Below are positions 9,120 to 18,139 of a stretch of DNA of 64,000 nucleotides, in pieces; the stretch's first letter is position 1; every line of letters begins with the position of its first letter. The stretch spans positions 62,001 through 126,000 of the forward strand of contig NZ_VRLT01000021.1 in the NCBI RefSeq assembly GCF_008017835.1, read 5' to 3'. The position numbers and the translations under genes were made by a program. Below the pieces are notes generated by a model. The model was given only the letters and a program-made list of their open reading frames with translations, had not been told where the DNA came from and ran no database searches. Source of the DNA: Mesonia sp. HuA40 (GTDB lineage: Bacteria; Bacteroidota; Bacteroidia; Flavobacteriales; Flavobacteriaceae).

Positions 9120-9674
9120 TTATTTTGATTTTTTAGGCGCTATGAACATATTCATACGCTTTCCTTCTAACCTAGGCATTTGCTCTACTTTACCATATTC
9201 TTCTAAATCTTGTGCTAGACGAAGCAGTAAAATTTCACCTTGATCTTTAAAAACAATAGAACGACCTTTAAAGAAAACATAGGCTTTAAGTTTAGCACCA
9301 TCTTTAAGAAACCCGATTGCGTGATTTTTCTTAAACTCGTAATCGTGGTCATCGGTATTAGGGCCAAACCTAATTTCTTTAACCACAACTTTGGTTGCTT
9401 TTGCTTTTAAAGCTTTTTCTCTTTTCTTCTGTTCGTAGAGGAATTTCTTATAGTCCATTGCTTTTACAACGGGAGGTTTTGCATTTGGCGAAATTTCAAC
9501 CAAATCTACACCCAGTTCTTCAGCTTTGGCTAAAGCTTTTTCGATAGGATATACACCCATCTCTACATTATCACCTACTAAACGAACTTCTTTAGCACGA
9601 ATTTTATCATTGATTTTGTGCTGATCTTCTTTGATCTGCCTTGATCCTCTTGATTTTTTTCTACGAATTGCTAT
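9120..9674 (-). CDS. infC: Translation initiation factor IF-3
   Basis: Binds the 30S subunit, checks the start codon and initiator tRNA, and keeps the subunits apart. The first in-frame ATG (9560) would drop most of the N-terminal domain. Reading upstream in frame gives [20 protein letters not shown] and then the family motif [18 protein letters not shown], back to a TAG stop at 9681. I therefore place the start at an ATA at 9672-9674, giving 184 residues. Other rare codons nearby (ATA 9680, ATT 9668) are possible. A non-AUG start is a known device by which IF-3 represses its own translation. It begins 16 bases after the thrS stop. Confidence 0.88.
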   Translation of the reverse strand: MAIRRKKSRGSRQIKEDQHKINDKIRAKEVRLVGDNVEMGVYPIEKALAKAEELGVDLVEISPNAKPPVVKAMDYKKFLYEQKKREKALKAKATKVVVKEIRFGPNTDDHDYEFKKNHAIGFLKDGAKLKAYVFFKGRSIVFKDQGEILLLRLAQDLEEYGKVEQMPRLEGKRMNMFIAPKKSK

Positions 9675-9690
9675 GACTATCTATTTTAAA

Positions 9691-11637
9691 TTAAACTTCA
9701 AATGTTTTTAGCGATTTATTTATCTCATTAGAAATCAATTGAGCAAAATCTTCAATTGTCATTTCTCCTAAATCATCACCGCCGTGTTTACGTACAGATA
9801 CCGTGCCATTCAGCTCTTCTTGTTCACCAATTATGAGCATATAGGGTATTTTGTTCATTTCGGCTTCCCGAATTTTCTTACCCATAGTTTCACTACGGTT
9901 ATCTAACGCGCTGCGAATTTCGTGATTTTCTAATAAATTTAAAACTTTTTTGGTGTATTTTTCATATTTCTCGCTTAAAGACAAGATAATAGCTTGCTGT
10001 GGCATTAGCCAAAGTGGAAAATTACCTGCCGTGTGCTCTAATAAAATAGCTACAAAGCGTTCCATACTTCCAAATGGAGCTCGATGTATCATTACGGGTC
10101 TGTGTTCTTCATTATCGCTACCCTTGTAGGTTAAATTAAAACGTTCTGGCAAATTATAGTCAACTTGTATTGTTCCTAACTGCCAACTGCGACCCAAAGC
10201 ATCTTTAACCATAAAATCTAATTTTGGTCCATAAAATGCAGCTTCTCCAGTTTCGATAACATAATTGAGTTCTTTTTCTTTTGCAGCATTAATTATAGCC
10301 TGTTCGGCTTTCTCCCAGTTTTCATCGCTACCGATGTATTTTTCTTTATTCTCAGGATCTCTGAGGGAAACCTGAGCAGTGAAATTTTCAAAACCCAAAG
10401 AACCAAATACATACAGTACCAGGTCAATTACATTTTTAAACTCCTGATCTAATTGATCTGGTGTACAAAATATGTGTGCATCATCTTGCGTAAAGCCTCT
10501 TACTCGGGTTAAGCCATGTAGTTCGCCACTTTGTTCATAACGGTAAACGGTACCAAATTCGGCAAATCGTTTGGGCAAGTCACGGTAACTCCAGGCGCTG
10601 GCATTATAAATTTCGCAGTGATGCGGACAATTCATTGGTTTTAATAAAAACTCTTCATTTTCGTGTGGGGTCAAGATAGGTTGAAAACTATCTTCACCAT
10701 ACTTGGCATAGTGCCCAGAAGTCTCGTACAGTTCTTTTTGTCCAATGTGCGGTGTTACCACGCTCTCATACCCTGCTTTATGTTGTGCTTTTTTCAAGAA
10801 ATCTTCAAGTCTTTGCCTTAGTGCAGCACCTTTTGGTAGCCAGAGGGGTAGACCTTGTCCTACTTTTTGAGAAAAAGTAAAAAGCTGCAATTCTTTGCCT
10901 AACTTTCTATGATCTCTTTTTTTAGCTTCTTCTAAAAGAGCCAAATATTCTTTTAAATCTTTTTGTTTAGGAAAACTTATACCATATACACGGGTTAATT
11001 GCGGCTTGTTTTCGTCTCCTCGCCAATAAGCTCCAGCGACATTCATTATTTTAACCGCTTTTATATTGCCTGTATTGGGTATGTGCCCTCCTCGACATAA
11101 ATCCGTAAAGTTATCGTGATCACAAAATGTGATATCACCGTCTTCTAAATTCTCTATTAATTCAACCTTGAACGGATTTTGTTCTTTTTTATAAAAATCT
11201 AAAGCCCTTTGTTTACTAACTTCACGTAGTGAGAAGTCGTGTTTTCCACGGGCGATTTCCAGCATTCGTTTTTCAATTTTTGGAAAATCGGCATCTGAAA
11301 TTTTATGTTCTCCAAAATCAACATCGTAATAAAAACCATTTTCAATAGCCGGTCCAATAGTGAGTTTAACTCCTGGAAAAAGCTCCTGAAGGGCCTGTGC
11401 CATAACGTGAGATGAGCTATGCCAAAAAGCCTTTTTACCTTCTTTATCCTTCCAAGTAAAAAGCACTAAAGAGCCGTCTTGGTTTAATGGGGTAGATGTT
11501 TCAACCGTTTGCCCATTAAATTGGGCCGATAAAACATTTCGCGCTAAACCTTCGCTAATACTTTTAGCCACTTCTAAGACTGTTGTTCCTTGTTGGACCT
11601 CCTTTACGCTTCCGTCGGGTAGGGTTATTTTTATCAT
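9691..11637 (-). CDS. thrS: Threonyl-tRNA synthetase
   Basis: Charges tRNA-Thr. The 648-residue class II enzyme has the TGS domain (about 1-60), the second additional editing domain ([11 protein letters not shown] and the zinc-like [12 protein letters not shown]), and the catalytic core with motif 2 ([20 protein letters not shown]). The zinc Cys is in [12 protein letters not shown], motif 3 is [11 protein letters not shown], and an anticodon-binding domain closes the protein. It leads the operon with infC, rpmI and rplT. Confidence 0.98.
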   Translation of the reverse strand: MIKITLPDGSVKEVQQGTTVLEVAKSISEGLARNVLSAQFNGQTVETSTPLNQDGSLVLFTWKDKEGKKAFWHSSSHVMAQALQELFPGVKLTIGPAIENGFYYDVDFGEHKISDADFPKIEKRMLEIARGKHDFSLREVSKQRALDFYKKEQNPFKVELIENLEDGDITFCDHDNFTDLCRGGHIPNTGNIKAVKIMNVAGAYWRGDENKPQLTRVYGISFPKQKDLKEYLALLEEAKKRDHRKLGKELQLFTFSQKVGQGLPLWLPKGAALRQRLEDFLKKAQHKAGYESVVTPHIGQKELYETSGHYAKYGEDSFQPILTPHENEEFLLKPMNCPHHCEIYNASAWSYRDLPKRFAEFGTVYRYEQSGELHGLTRVRGFTQDDAHIFCTPDQLDQEFKNVIDLVLYVFGSLGFENFTAQVSLRDPENKEKYIGSDENWEKAEQAIINAAKEKELNYVIETGEAAFYGPKLDFMVKDALGRSWQLGTIQVDYNLPERFNLTYKGSDNEEHRPVMIHRAPFGSMERFVAILLEHTAGNFPLWLMPQQAIILSLSEKYEKYTKKVLNLLENHEIRSALDNRSETMGKKIREAEMNKIPYMLIIGEQEELNGTVSVRKHGGDDLGEMTIEDFAQLISNEINKSLKTFEV

Positions 11638-11654
11638 AGTTTTATATTATGTTA

Positions 11655-11684
11655 CAAAGATAAACGCTTAGCTAATTTTTGCAA
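11655..11684 (-). promoter_or_regulatory. Promoter of the thrS operon
   Basis: On the minus strand TTG (11684-11682), a 19-base spacer and TATCTTTG (11662-11655) match the Bacteroidetes -33/-7 consensus with ideal spacing, 17 bases before the thrS ATG. Confidence 0.65.
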
Positions 11685-11707
11685 GTCCTATGTTATCTAA
11701 TATTAAA

Positions 11708-11758
11708 TAAAAAGCCCAGTAGTTTTCTAATGTCCCATAATAAGAAAACTACCAGGCT
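11708..11758 (-). terminator. Terminator after htpG
   Basis: An inverted repeat of 10 bp (11719-11728 with 11743-11752), extended by 4 bp (11713-11716 with 11755-11758) across a two-by-two internal loop. On the minus strand it is followed by T residues. Confidence 0.8.
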
Positions 11759-11780
11759 CTTTAGTTGAAATTTGAAATGA

Positions 11781-13664
11781 TTATTTCATCAATTCAAAAC
11801 TGCGTTTTACAAAATTGGTTAACTCTTCTCCTTTTAGAAGATTTTGAGAGAGTTTAGCCAAATCTAAAGCTTGTTTTATCGTTTTTTCTTGGACTTCTTT
11901 GTCTTGGTTTATTAGATCGCTCATGAGCGGATGATTTACATTTACCACCAAGTTGTACATATCTGGCATATTGCCCATGCCAAACATGCCCCCACCACCA
12001 GTTTGTTGCATTTCCTTCATTCTTCGCATAAATTCGGGCTGGGTAATCATTAATGGTGCCGCATTGCTATCCATAGGTTCTAATTGAACGGTGTATTTTT
12101 CTTTGGGTACAATGGCTTCAAAATCCGCTTTAAGCTTTTCTTTTTCCTCGTCTGATAATTTAGAAACCTGGTTCTCTTCTTTTTTAATTAGGTTATCAAC
12201 ATGATCGCTATCTACCCTAACAAAGGAGATGTTTTCTTTACTGCTTTCTAATTTTTGAATTAAATGTGCTACAATAGGAGAGTCTAATAATAACACCTCA
12301 TAGTTTTTCTCTTTTGCCGCTTGAATATAGCTGTGTTGCTCATCTTTATTTGAAGCATAAAGTACAACCGTTTTACCGTCCTTATCGGTTTGATTGGCTT
12401 TAATTTTTTCTATCAGTTCATCATAGGTGTAATACTTTTCGTCTACACTGGGGTATAATGCAAATTTGTCTGCCTTTTCAAAGAACTTGTCTTCAGAAAG
12501 CATACCATACTCGATTACCACCTTAATATCGTTCCATTTTTTCTCAAAATCTTCACGATTTTGGTTAAAGAGAGATTTTAATTTATCGGCTACTTTTCTA
12601 GTAATGTAACTTGAAATCTTTTTAACTGCTCCATCGGCTTGTAAGTAAGAGCGCGAAACGTTTAACGGAATGTCTGGTGAGTCAATTACTCCCTTAAGCA
12701 TGGTAAGAAACTCTGGTACAATTCCTTCTACATTGTCTGTAACGAAAACTTGATTTTGATAAAGCTGTATTTTATCTCTCTGCATACTCAAGTCATTAGA
12801 GAGTTTAGGAAAGTATAAAATACCGGTTAGGTTAAAAGGATAGTCTACATTTAAATGAATGTGAAAAAGTGGTTCCTCAAACTGCATTGGGTAGAGCTCC
12901 CGGTAAAAGCTTTTATAATCTTCTTCTTCAAGATCTGTGGGTTGCTTGGTCCAGGCCGGATCTGGATTATTGATTATGTTATCTACAGTAACTGTTTTTG
13001 CTTCTTCATCTTCTGGAGCATCTTCTGCCTTAGGTAAAGTTTTCTCTTTTGTACCAAACTTAATGGGCACAGGCATAAACTTATTGTATTTTGTCAATAG
13101 GTTTTCTATGCGTTGCTCTTCTAAAAATTCTTTTTCTTCTTCGTTGAGGTGTAAGATGATTTCTGTCCCCCTATTTTCTTTTGTGGTTTCTTCTAAAGTA
13201 AACTCGGTGGTTCCTTCACAAGTCCAATGTGCTGCGGGCTCATCTTTGTATGATTTGGTGATAATTTCCACTGTATCGGCCACCATAAAGGCAGAATAGA
13301 ATCCCAGACCAAAATGACCAATAATACCGCTATCTTTTGCCGAATCTTTATATTTTTCTAAAAATTCTTCGGCACCAGAGAAAGCTACTTGGTTGATGTA
13401 TTTTTCTACTTCATCTTTAGTCATTCCTACACCTTCGTCAATAATATGCAAGGTATTGTTTTCTTTGTTAATTTTCACCTCAATCACGGGTTTACCATAA
13501 GTTACATCGGTCTCACCAATGCGGGTAAGGTGCTTTAGTTTTAAGGTTGCATCTGTTGCATTTGAAATTAACTCACGTAAGAATATTTCGTGGTCGCTGT
13601 ATAAAAATTTCTTGATAAGCGGAAATATATTCTCTACCGATACATTTATTTTTCCTGTTGCCAT
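11781..13664 (-). CDS. htpG: Molecular chaperone HtpG (Hsp90)
   Basis: ATP-dependent cytoplasmic chaperone. The 627-residue protein has the GHKL ATPase domain with LRELISNATDA near residue 30, DEGVGMT and the GHFGLGFYSAFM lid motif, then the middle domain and the C-terminal dimerisation domain. A Gly/Met-rich stretch (GGGGMFGMGNMP) lies near residue 560. Upstream it shares a composite sequence element with hsp20 (see 13697-13738), which suggests joint heat-stress control. It is a single-gene unit with its own terminator. Confidence 0.97.
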   Translation of the reverse strand: MATGKINVSVENIFPLIKKFLYSDHEIFLRELISNATDATLKLKHLTRIGETDVTYGKPVIEVKINKENNTLHIIDEGVGMTKDEVEKYINQVAFSGAEEFLEKYKDSAKDSGIIGHFGLGFYSAFMVADTVEIITKSYKDEPAAHWTCEGTTEFTLEETTKENRGTEIILHLNEEEKEFLEEQRIENLLTKYNKFMPVPIKFGTKEKTLPKAEDAPEDEEAKTVTVDNIINNPDPAWTKQPTDLEEEDYKSFYRELYPMQFEEPLFHIHLNVDYPFNLTGILYFPKLSNDLSMQRDKIQLYQNQVFVTDNVEGIVPEFLTMLKGVIDSPDIPLNVSRSYLQADGAVKKISSYITRKVADKLKSLFNQNREDFEKKWNDIKVVIEYGMLSEDKFFEKADKFALYPSVDEKYYTYDELIEKIKANQTDKDGKTVVLYASNKDEQHSYIQAAKEKNYEVLLLDSPIVAHLIQKLESSKENISFVRVDSDHVDNLIKKEENQVSKLSDEEKEKLKADFEAIVPKEKYTVQLEPMDSNAAPLMITQPEFMRRMKEMQQTGGGGMFGMGNMPDMYNLVVNVNHPLMSDLINQDKEVQEKTIKQALDLAKLSQNLLKGEELTNFVKRSFELMK

Positions 13665-13696
13665 TTTTTAAAATTTTAAAATCGTTTCTTCAAGCA

Positions 13697-13738
13697 AGTC
13701 AAAAAAAATACCAATTCTAGATATCTGACAAACTGGCA
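13697..13738 (-). promoter_or_regulatory. Putative stress promoter element of htpG
   Basis: Read on the minus strand: TGCCAGTTTGTCA (13738-13726), 11 bases, then TTGGTA-N8-GACT (13714-13697), where the eight bases are all T. The same order, motifs and spacing occur upstream of hsp20 at 49544-49585. The GACT end lies 32 bases before the htpG ATG. Confidence 0.6.
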
Positions 13739-13837
13739 CATTATTTGAACGTTATGGTGAAAATATTAACAATTTATTTGTTTAATTTATTCGATAAAAG
13801 ATTAAACAAAGTTGTATATTTGATAAAAATATGAGCT

Positions 13838-14530
13838 ATGGCAGCAAAAAAGAACACAAGTACAAAAAGCAAGACGGTAAAACCCAAAGTAAAAAAGTTG
13901 CAAAAGACAGATTGGATTTCAGCCTACATGACATATGTTTTGGAGGAAGAAAAACGCCCCAAAAGCGTATATAAATTTGCTAAAAACTTAGGTGAAGAAG
14001 AAGCAGACTTTTACCAATTCTTTGGTAGTTTAGATGCCTTACAACGTAGTATTTGGGAAGAATTTTATCAAATGAGTATAGATTTGATGAATCAAGCCGA
14101 AGAAACAAGTAACTTTTCAAACAGAGAAAAAATGCTAACTTTCTTTTTTACTTTTTTTGAACTCTTGACAGCCAATAGAAGTTATGTGACTTATAGTTTA
14201 AGAGAACACAATTCTGCCCTGAAAAATCTTGAACAACTTGCCGGATTGCGTAAGCATATTAAACAATTTGCTGGTGAACTTATTGAAGATAAGAACGAAG
14301 GGCAAAAAATTAAACTACTTAGGCACAATAAAACGATTTTCACAGAAGGAGCTTGGTTACAAACTGTATTTTTAATGAAGTTTTGGTTAGATGACAATTC
14401 GCCACAATTTGAACAAACAGATATAGCGATTGAAAAATCTGTAAATACCATATTTGACGTATTTAATAACACGCCATTAGAGCGAGTTATTGATTTTGGA
14501 AAATTTATTTACCAATCGCAAAAGGTATAG
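13838..14530 (+). CDS. TetR/AcrR-like transcriptional regulator
   Basis: A 230-residue protein with a basic, lysine-rich N-terminal tail (residues 1-22), then a short helix-turn-helix-like part. In that part KSVYKFAKNLGEEEADFYQFFGS has the spacing of a TetR DNA-binding domain, though it is diverged. A larger all-helical C-terminal part follows, as in TetR ligand-binding domains. The stop is three bases before the ABC1-kinase gene, so they are co-transcribed and the regulator probably controls or serves that pair. TATATTTG at 13815-13822 is a possible -7 element. The ligand and targets are unknown. Confidence 0.7.
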   Translation: MAAKKNTSTKSKTVKPKVKKLQKTDWISAYMTYVLEEEKRPKSVYKFAKNLGEEEADFYQFFGSLDALQRSIWEEFYQMSIDLMNQAEETSNFSNREKMLTFFFTFFELLTANRSYVTYSLREHNSALKNLEQLAGLRKHIKQFAGELIEDKNEGQKIKLLRHNKTIFTEGAWLQTVFLMKFWLDDNSPQFEQTDIAIEKSVNTIFDVFNNTPLERVIDFGKFIYQSQKV

Positions 14531-14533
14531 CCT

Positions 14534-15838
14534 ATGAAAACAATAGATAAAATCCCTACAGGGAAAATAGGTAGAACTACAGAACTGGTTAAAACAGGTA
14601 TTAAGATTGGAGGAAATTACCTAAAGCATTACGGTAAAAAAGCTTTTAATCCAGATCTTTCTCGCGATGAGCTCGATGAAGATAACGCTGCCGATATTTA
14701 TGATGGTTTAAAAAATCTTAAAGGTAGTGCCCTCAAGGTGGCACAGATGTTATCTATGGAGAAAAGTTTACTTCCTAATGCTTATGTAGAGAAGTTTTCT
14801 TTGGCGCAATTTAGTGTACCTCCTTTATCTGCTCCTTTAGTTCGAAAAACTTTTCATAAATACCTTGGCGACTACCCAGAAAACATCTATGATGAATTTA
14901 ATTTAAACTCTGTAAATGCTGCGAGTATAGGTCAGGTTCATCGGGCACAAAAAGATGGGAAAAAACTTGCTGTGAAAATTCAATATCCGGGAGTCGCCAA
15001 TAGTATTAGCTCAGATTTAGCTATGGTTAAACCTGTTGCGATGAAAATGTTTAATTTGCAAGGAAAAGATTCAGATAAATATTTTAAAGAAGTTGAAGGT
15101 AAATTAATTGAAGAAACAGATTATTTGCTTGAAGTAAAGCAAAGTATAGAAATTTCTGAAGCCTGTAAGCACATACCTAATTTAGGGTTCCCAAAATACT
15201 ATCCTGACTTATCAAGTGAAAAAATTATTACTATGGATTGGGTAGAAGGCTTACACCTAAGTGAGTTTACCAAAACAGATTTCTCAAAAGAGCATGGCGA
15301 CCAAATTGGGCAAGCTTTATGGGATTTTTATATGTATCAAATGCACGAACTAAAAGCGGTTCATGCCGATCCGCACCCGGGTAATTTTTTAATAACGCCC
15401 AAAAATAAGTTAATTGCTATTGATTTTGGATGTATTAAACAAGTGCCAGAGGAGTTTTATAAGCCTTATTTTGAATTGGCAGTTCCTGAAAATATTAATA
15501 ACAAAGATTTTTTTCTGCAAAAGTTAAAAGAATTAGAAATTATTGTGGAAACCGATACCAAGCGTGAGATTGATTTCTTTTCAAATTTATTTTATGAAAT
15601 GCTGAGTTTGTTTACATCGCCTTTTCATAACGATTCATTTGATTTTAGCGATGAAACATTTTGGAGTAAAATAACCGACCTTAGTGAAAAGTATAGCAAA
15701 GATACTGAATTAAGAAAAATGAATGGAAACCGAGGAAGTAAGCACTTTTTATATATTAATAGAACTTTCTTTGGCCTATATAATTTGCTTCACGACTTAA
15801 AAGCGGAGGTGAAAATTAATAATTTTAAAAAGTTGTAA
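14534..15838 (+). CDS. ABC1/UbiB/AarF family atypical kinase
   Basis: A 434-residue member of the ABC1 (ADCK/UbiB) family, proteins with a kinase fold linked to quinone biosynthesis and membrane lipid metabolism. Visible motifs are KGSALKVAQMLSM (the KxGQ motif, here K-V-A-Q), NAASIGQVH (the Ala-rich loop, here N-A-A-S), LAVKIQYPGV with the ATP-binding Lys, EETDYLLE, the catalytic HADPHPGNF and the metal-binding IAIDFGCIK. No C-terminal membrane segments are evident, unlike E. coli UbiB. It is in an operon with the TetR-like gene. The substrate is not known. Confidence 0.88.
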   Translation: MKTIDKIPTGKIGRTTELVKTGIKIGGNYLKHYGKKAFNPDLSRDELDEDNAADIYDGLKNLKGSALKVAQMLSMEKSLLPNAYVEKFSLAQFSVPPLSAPLVRKTFHKYLGDYPENIYDEFNLNSVNAASIGQVHRAQKDGKKLAVKIQYPGVANSISSDLAMVKPVAMKMFNLQGKDSDKYFKEVEGKLIEETDYLLEVKQSIEISEACKHIPNLGFPKYYPDLSSEKIITMDWVEGLHLSEFTKTDFSKEHGDQIGQALWDFYMYQMHELKAVHADPHPGNFLITPKNKLIAIDFGCIKQVPEEFYKPYFELAVPENINNKDFFLQKLKELEIIVETDTKREIDFFSNLFYEMLSLFTSPFHNDSFDFSDETFWSKITDLSEKYSKDTELRKMNGNRGSKHFLYINRTFFGLYNLLHDLKAEVKINNFKKL

Positions 15839-15871
15839 TTTCATAATATTTGGTTAATTGTTATGTGTTTG

Positions 15872-15905
15872 GGCTACTAAATTTTCGAATTAAGTAGCCT
15901 TTTTT
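15872..15905 (+). terminator. Terminator after the ABC1 kinase gene
   Basis: A 7-bp GGCTACT / AGTAGCC stem (15872-15878 with 15893-15899) with an inner AATT / AATT extension, followed by six T. Confidence 0.75.
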
Positions 15906-16033
15906 ATTTTTTTAAAAAAGCTAACTATTAACTGCTAAAAATTAGAGCAAGACTTAGCTAGCTTAATTGCTTTTAATTTCTTAAATTTAAGAATAAAGGC
16001 AAAATAGTATTCTGTAAAACCTATTTAAATAAA

Positions 16034-16207
16034 ATGCAAAGCAACAGATTTTTACCTATATATTTTATAGCCGGTGCATTTATTACTGCATTCGTAGGGG
16101 CATTTTTTGAACCTGGAAATTTCTTACGTTATTTTTTTTACGGATTAATGAGCCTGTTCTGGATTATTGCTATCGCACTTTTTTTTAAATATATGAGAAA
16201 TTCTTAA
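16034..16207 (+). CDS. Small two-helix membrane protein, uncharacterised
   Basis: A 57-codon reading frame from ATG 16034 to TAA 16207 inside a 519-base gap between the ABC1 kinase gene and fabH. The product has two hydrophobic stretches, FIAGAFITAFVGAFF (about 12-25) and LMSLFWIIAIALFFKY (about 38-53), joined by a short polar turn (EPGNFLR), and ends in YMRNS. This looks like a real small membrane protein rather than random sequence. I recognise no family, and there is no clear promoter. The rest of the gap (15906-16033 and 16208-16357) holds nothing I can identify. Confidence 0.5.
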   Translation: MQSNRFLPIYFIAGAFITAFVGAFFEPGNFLRYFFYGLMSLFWIIAIALFFKYMRNS

Positions 16208-16357
16208 AGAAAATAATGTTTTGGTTTAAATGCACCGTAAAAACTAATTGAGGTGTTGCAAAGTATTTTCAGTTTAATTGCTGTTTAACCATTTAAGTTT
16301 TTTTCGTTCGAAGCCCATATTATGTATATTGCCACCTGAAAAATCAAAAGACATCAC

Positions 16358-17377
16358 ATGCTATATCAAACAAAAATTGCTGGAATAGGGAAATACGTCC
16401 CTGAAAATGTAGTCACTAACGACGATCTTTCTAAATTGATGGATACCAATGATGCTTGGATTCAAGAGCGTACAGGTATAAAAGAACGTAGACATATTAA
16501 AAAAGATGATGGTAATTCTACTGCTATTATGGGTGTTAAAGCAGCCAAAATAGCTTTAGAAAGAGCAAATGTAAGTAAAGATGATATCGATTTAATTATT
16601 TTTGCAACTTTGAGTCCAGATTACTATTTTCCTGGCTGTGGTGTTCAGGTTCAAGAAATGTTAGACATTCATACCTGCCCCGCCATAGATGTGCGAAACC
16701 AATGTAGCGGATTTATTTATGGGCTTTCAGTAGCCGATCAATTCATTAAAACTGGAATGTATAAAAATGTGCTGCTTATTGGAAGTGAGAATCATAGTGG
16801 AGGTTTAGATATGAGTACACGTGGTCGCGGGGTGTCAGTGATTTTTGGTGATGGTGCTGGTGCGGCCGTGTTAACCCGAAGTAACCATATAGGAGAGGGG
16901 ATTCTGTCTACTCACCTACATTCTCAAGGAAAACATGCGTTAGAGTTAGCTTTAGAAGGGCCAAGTACTATGCATTGGGTACCCGAGATAATTGAGGATC
17001 AAAAATCAGGGAAAGTAAAAGATATTCCTTACTACCCTTATATGAACGGACAATTCGTTTTTAAAAATGCCGTACAGCGTTTCTCAGAGGTTATAAATGA
17101 AGGACTCCAACATAATGGTTTAGAGATTAGCGATATAGATATGCTAATTCCGCATCAAGCTAATTTGAGAATTTCTCAATTTATCCAAAAAAAGTTCAAA
17201 TTAAGTGATGATCAGGTCTATAATAATATTGAACGATACGGGAATACTACAGCCGCATCAATACCTATTGCGCTAACTGAAGCTTGGGAAGAAGGAAAAA
17301 TCAAATCTGGTGACAAAGTTGTTTTAGCTGCCTTTGGTAGCGGATTTACTTGGGGAAGTGCTATAATAAATTGGTAG
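16358..17377 (+). CDS. fabH: 3-oxoacyl-ACP synthase III (FabH family)
   Basis: A ketoacyl-ACP synthase that condenses an acyl-CoA starter with malonyl-ACP to begin fatty acid synthesis; in Bacteroidetes it commonly uses branched starters. The 339-residue protein has the catalytic triad: Cys116 in VRNQCSGFIYG, His in LIPHQANLRI and Asn in YGNTTAASIP. The sequence is about 20 residues longer than E. coli FabH, with extra residues around 185-215. A strong terminator follows, so it appears to be a single-gene unit. Several FabH paralogues are common in this group, so the exact starter preference is uncertain. Confidence 0.9.
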   Translation: MLYQTKIAGIGKYVPENVVTNDDLSKLMDTNDAWIQERTGIKERRHIKKDDGNSTAIMGVKAAKIALERANVSKDDIDLIIFATLSPDYYFPGCGVQVQEMLDIHTCPAIDVRNQCSGFIYGLSVADQFIKTGMYKNVLLIGSENHSGGLDMSTRGRGVSVIFGDGAGAAVLTRSNHIGEGILSTHLHSQGKHALELALEGPSTMHWVPEIIEDQKSGKVKDIPYYPYMNGQFVFKNAVQRFSEVINEGLQHNGLEISDIDMLIPHQANLRISQFIQKKFKLSDDQVYNNIERYGNTTAASIPIALTEAWEEGKIKSGDKVVLAAFGSGFTWGSAIINW

Positions 17378-17403
17378 ATAATTTATATTTCAATTTAAAA
17401 AGG

Positions 17404-17434
17404 AACGCCACGATAATTATCGTGGCGTTTTTAT
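17404..17434 (+). terminator. Terminator after fabH
   Basis: A perfect 11-bp stem (AACGCCACGAT at 17404-17414 with 17419-17429), an AATT loop and five T. Confidence 0.93.
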
Positions 17435-17435
17435 A

Positions 17436-17740
17436 CTGCGGTCATTTTTTAAAGGCTAATTCAAATAAATTACCAACATACTCTATCTATAAGACGAATA
17501 AAAAATTAAAAAGTTGCATGCTTTAATATAGTTTAACATTTTGATAATGAGCTCTTAATGTTATGTAAAGAAAAAACGCATTTCCATTTATAAGTCATCA
17601 AGTTACTTATTCTAGCATACTGTTTAAATGACTTTAAAAAGATAGAGATGTTACAAAATTTTTAAAAAAATTTTTTGAGTCGCTTCATTTTGTATCTTCA
17701 ATTAAACTCAATTTTATACTAGTGTTTTAAATAACCGCAG
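17436..17740. repeat. Possible MITE-like non-coding element
   Basis: This 305-base AT-rich segment fills most of the 393-base gap between fabH and the CoA-binding gene. It starts with CTGCGGTCATTT (17436-17447) and ends with the near-perfect reverse complement AAATAACCGCAG (17729-17740), 11 of 12 matching. Both ends are flanked by TA. Terminal inverted repeats with a TA duplication are the mark of miniature elements mobilised by IS630/Tc1-type transposases. There is no coding frame inside. A chance inverted repeat is possible, and the promoter of the next gene presumably lies within or after it. Confidence 0.3.
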
Positions 17741-17770
17741 TATATGAACTGAATTTTAAAAATATATATT

Positions 17771-18139
17771 ATGAAAGACCAAAAAAAAACTTTAGTACTA
17801 GGAGCTTCACTAAAAGAAAACAGATATTCTAATAAAGCAATAAAAGCTTTAAGAAAATCAAATATACCTACTTGCGCCATTGGTTTACGTCCCGGTAATG
17901 TAGCCGATGTAAAGATAGAAACGGAGCCGCAAAATTTTGAAAATATAGATACAATTACCTTATATATGAACCCAAAACGTCAACCCGCTTTTTATGACTA
18001 TATTCTGGACTTAAGACCAAAACGTGTTTTGTTTAATCCAGGTACAGAAAATCCAGATTTCTATCGGTTGTTACGTGATGAGAGCATCAAAGTAGAGGTA
18101 GCTTGTACATTGGTTTTACTTGCGACGAATCAATATTAA
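17771..18139 (+). CDS. CoA-binding domain protein
   Basis: A 122-residue single-domain Rossmann-fold protein of the CoA_binding_2 type, related to the N-terminal domain of succinyl-CoA synthetase alpha. The nucleotide loop is [17 protein letters not shown] near the start, and the conserved later segment [16 protein letters not shown] is present. These small proteins bind coenzyme A or its esters, but their role is not settled. Its 3' end overlaps the convergent symporter gene by 24 bases. Confidence 0.87.
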   Translation: MKDQKKTLVLGASLKENRYSNKAIKALRKSNIPTCAIGLRPGNVADVKIETEPQNFENIDTITLYMNPKRQPAFYDYILDLRPKRVLFNPGTENPDFYRLLRDESIKVEVACTLVLLATNQY

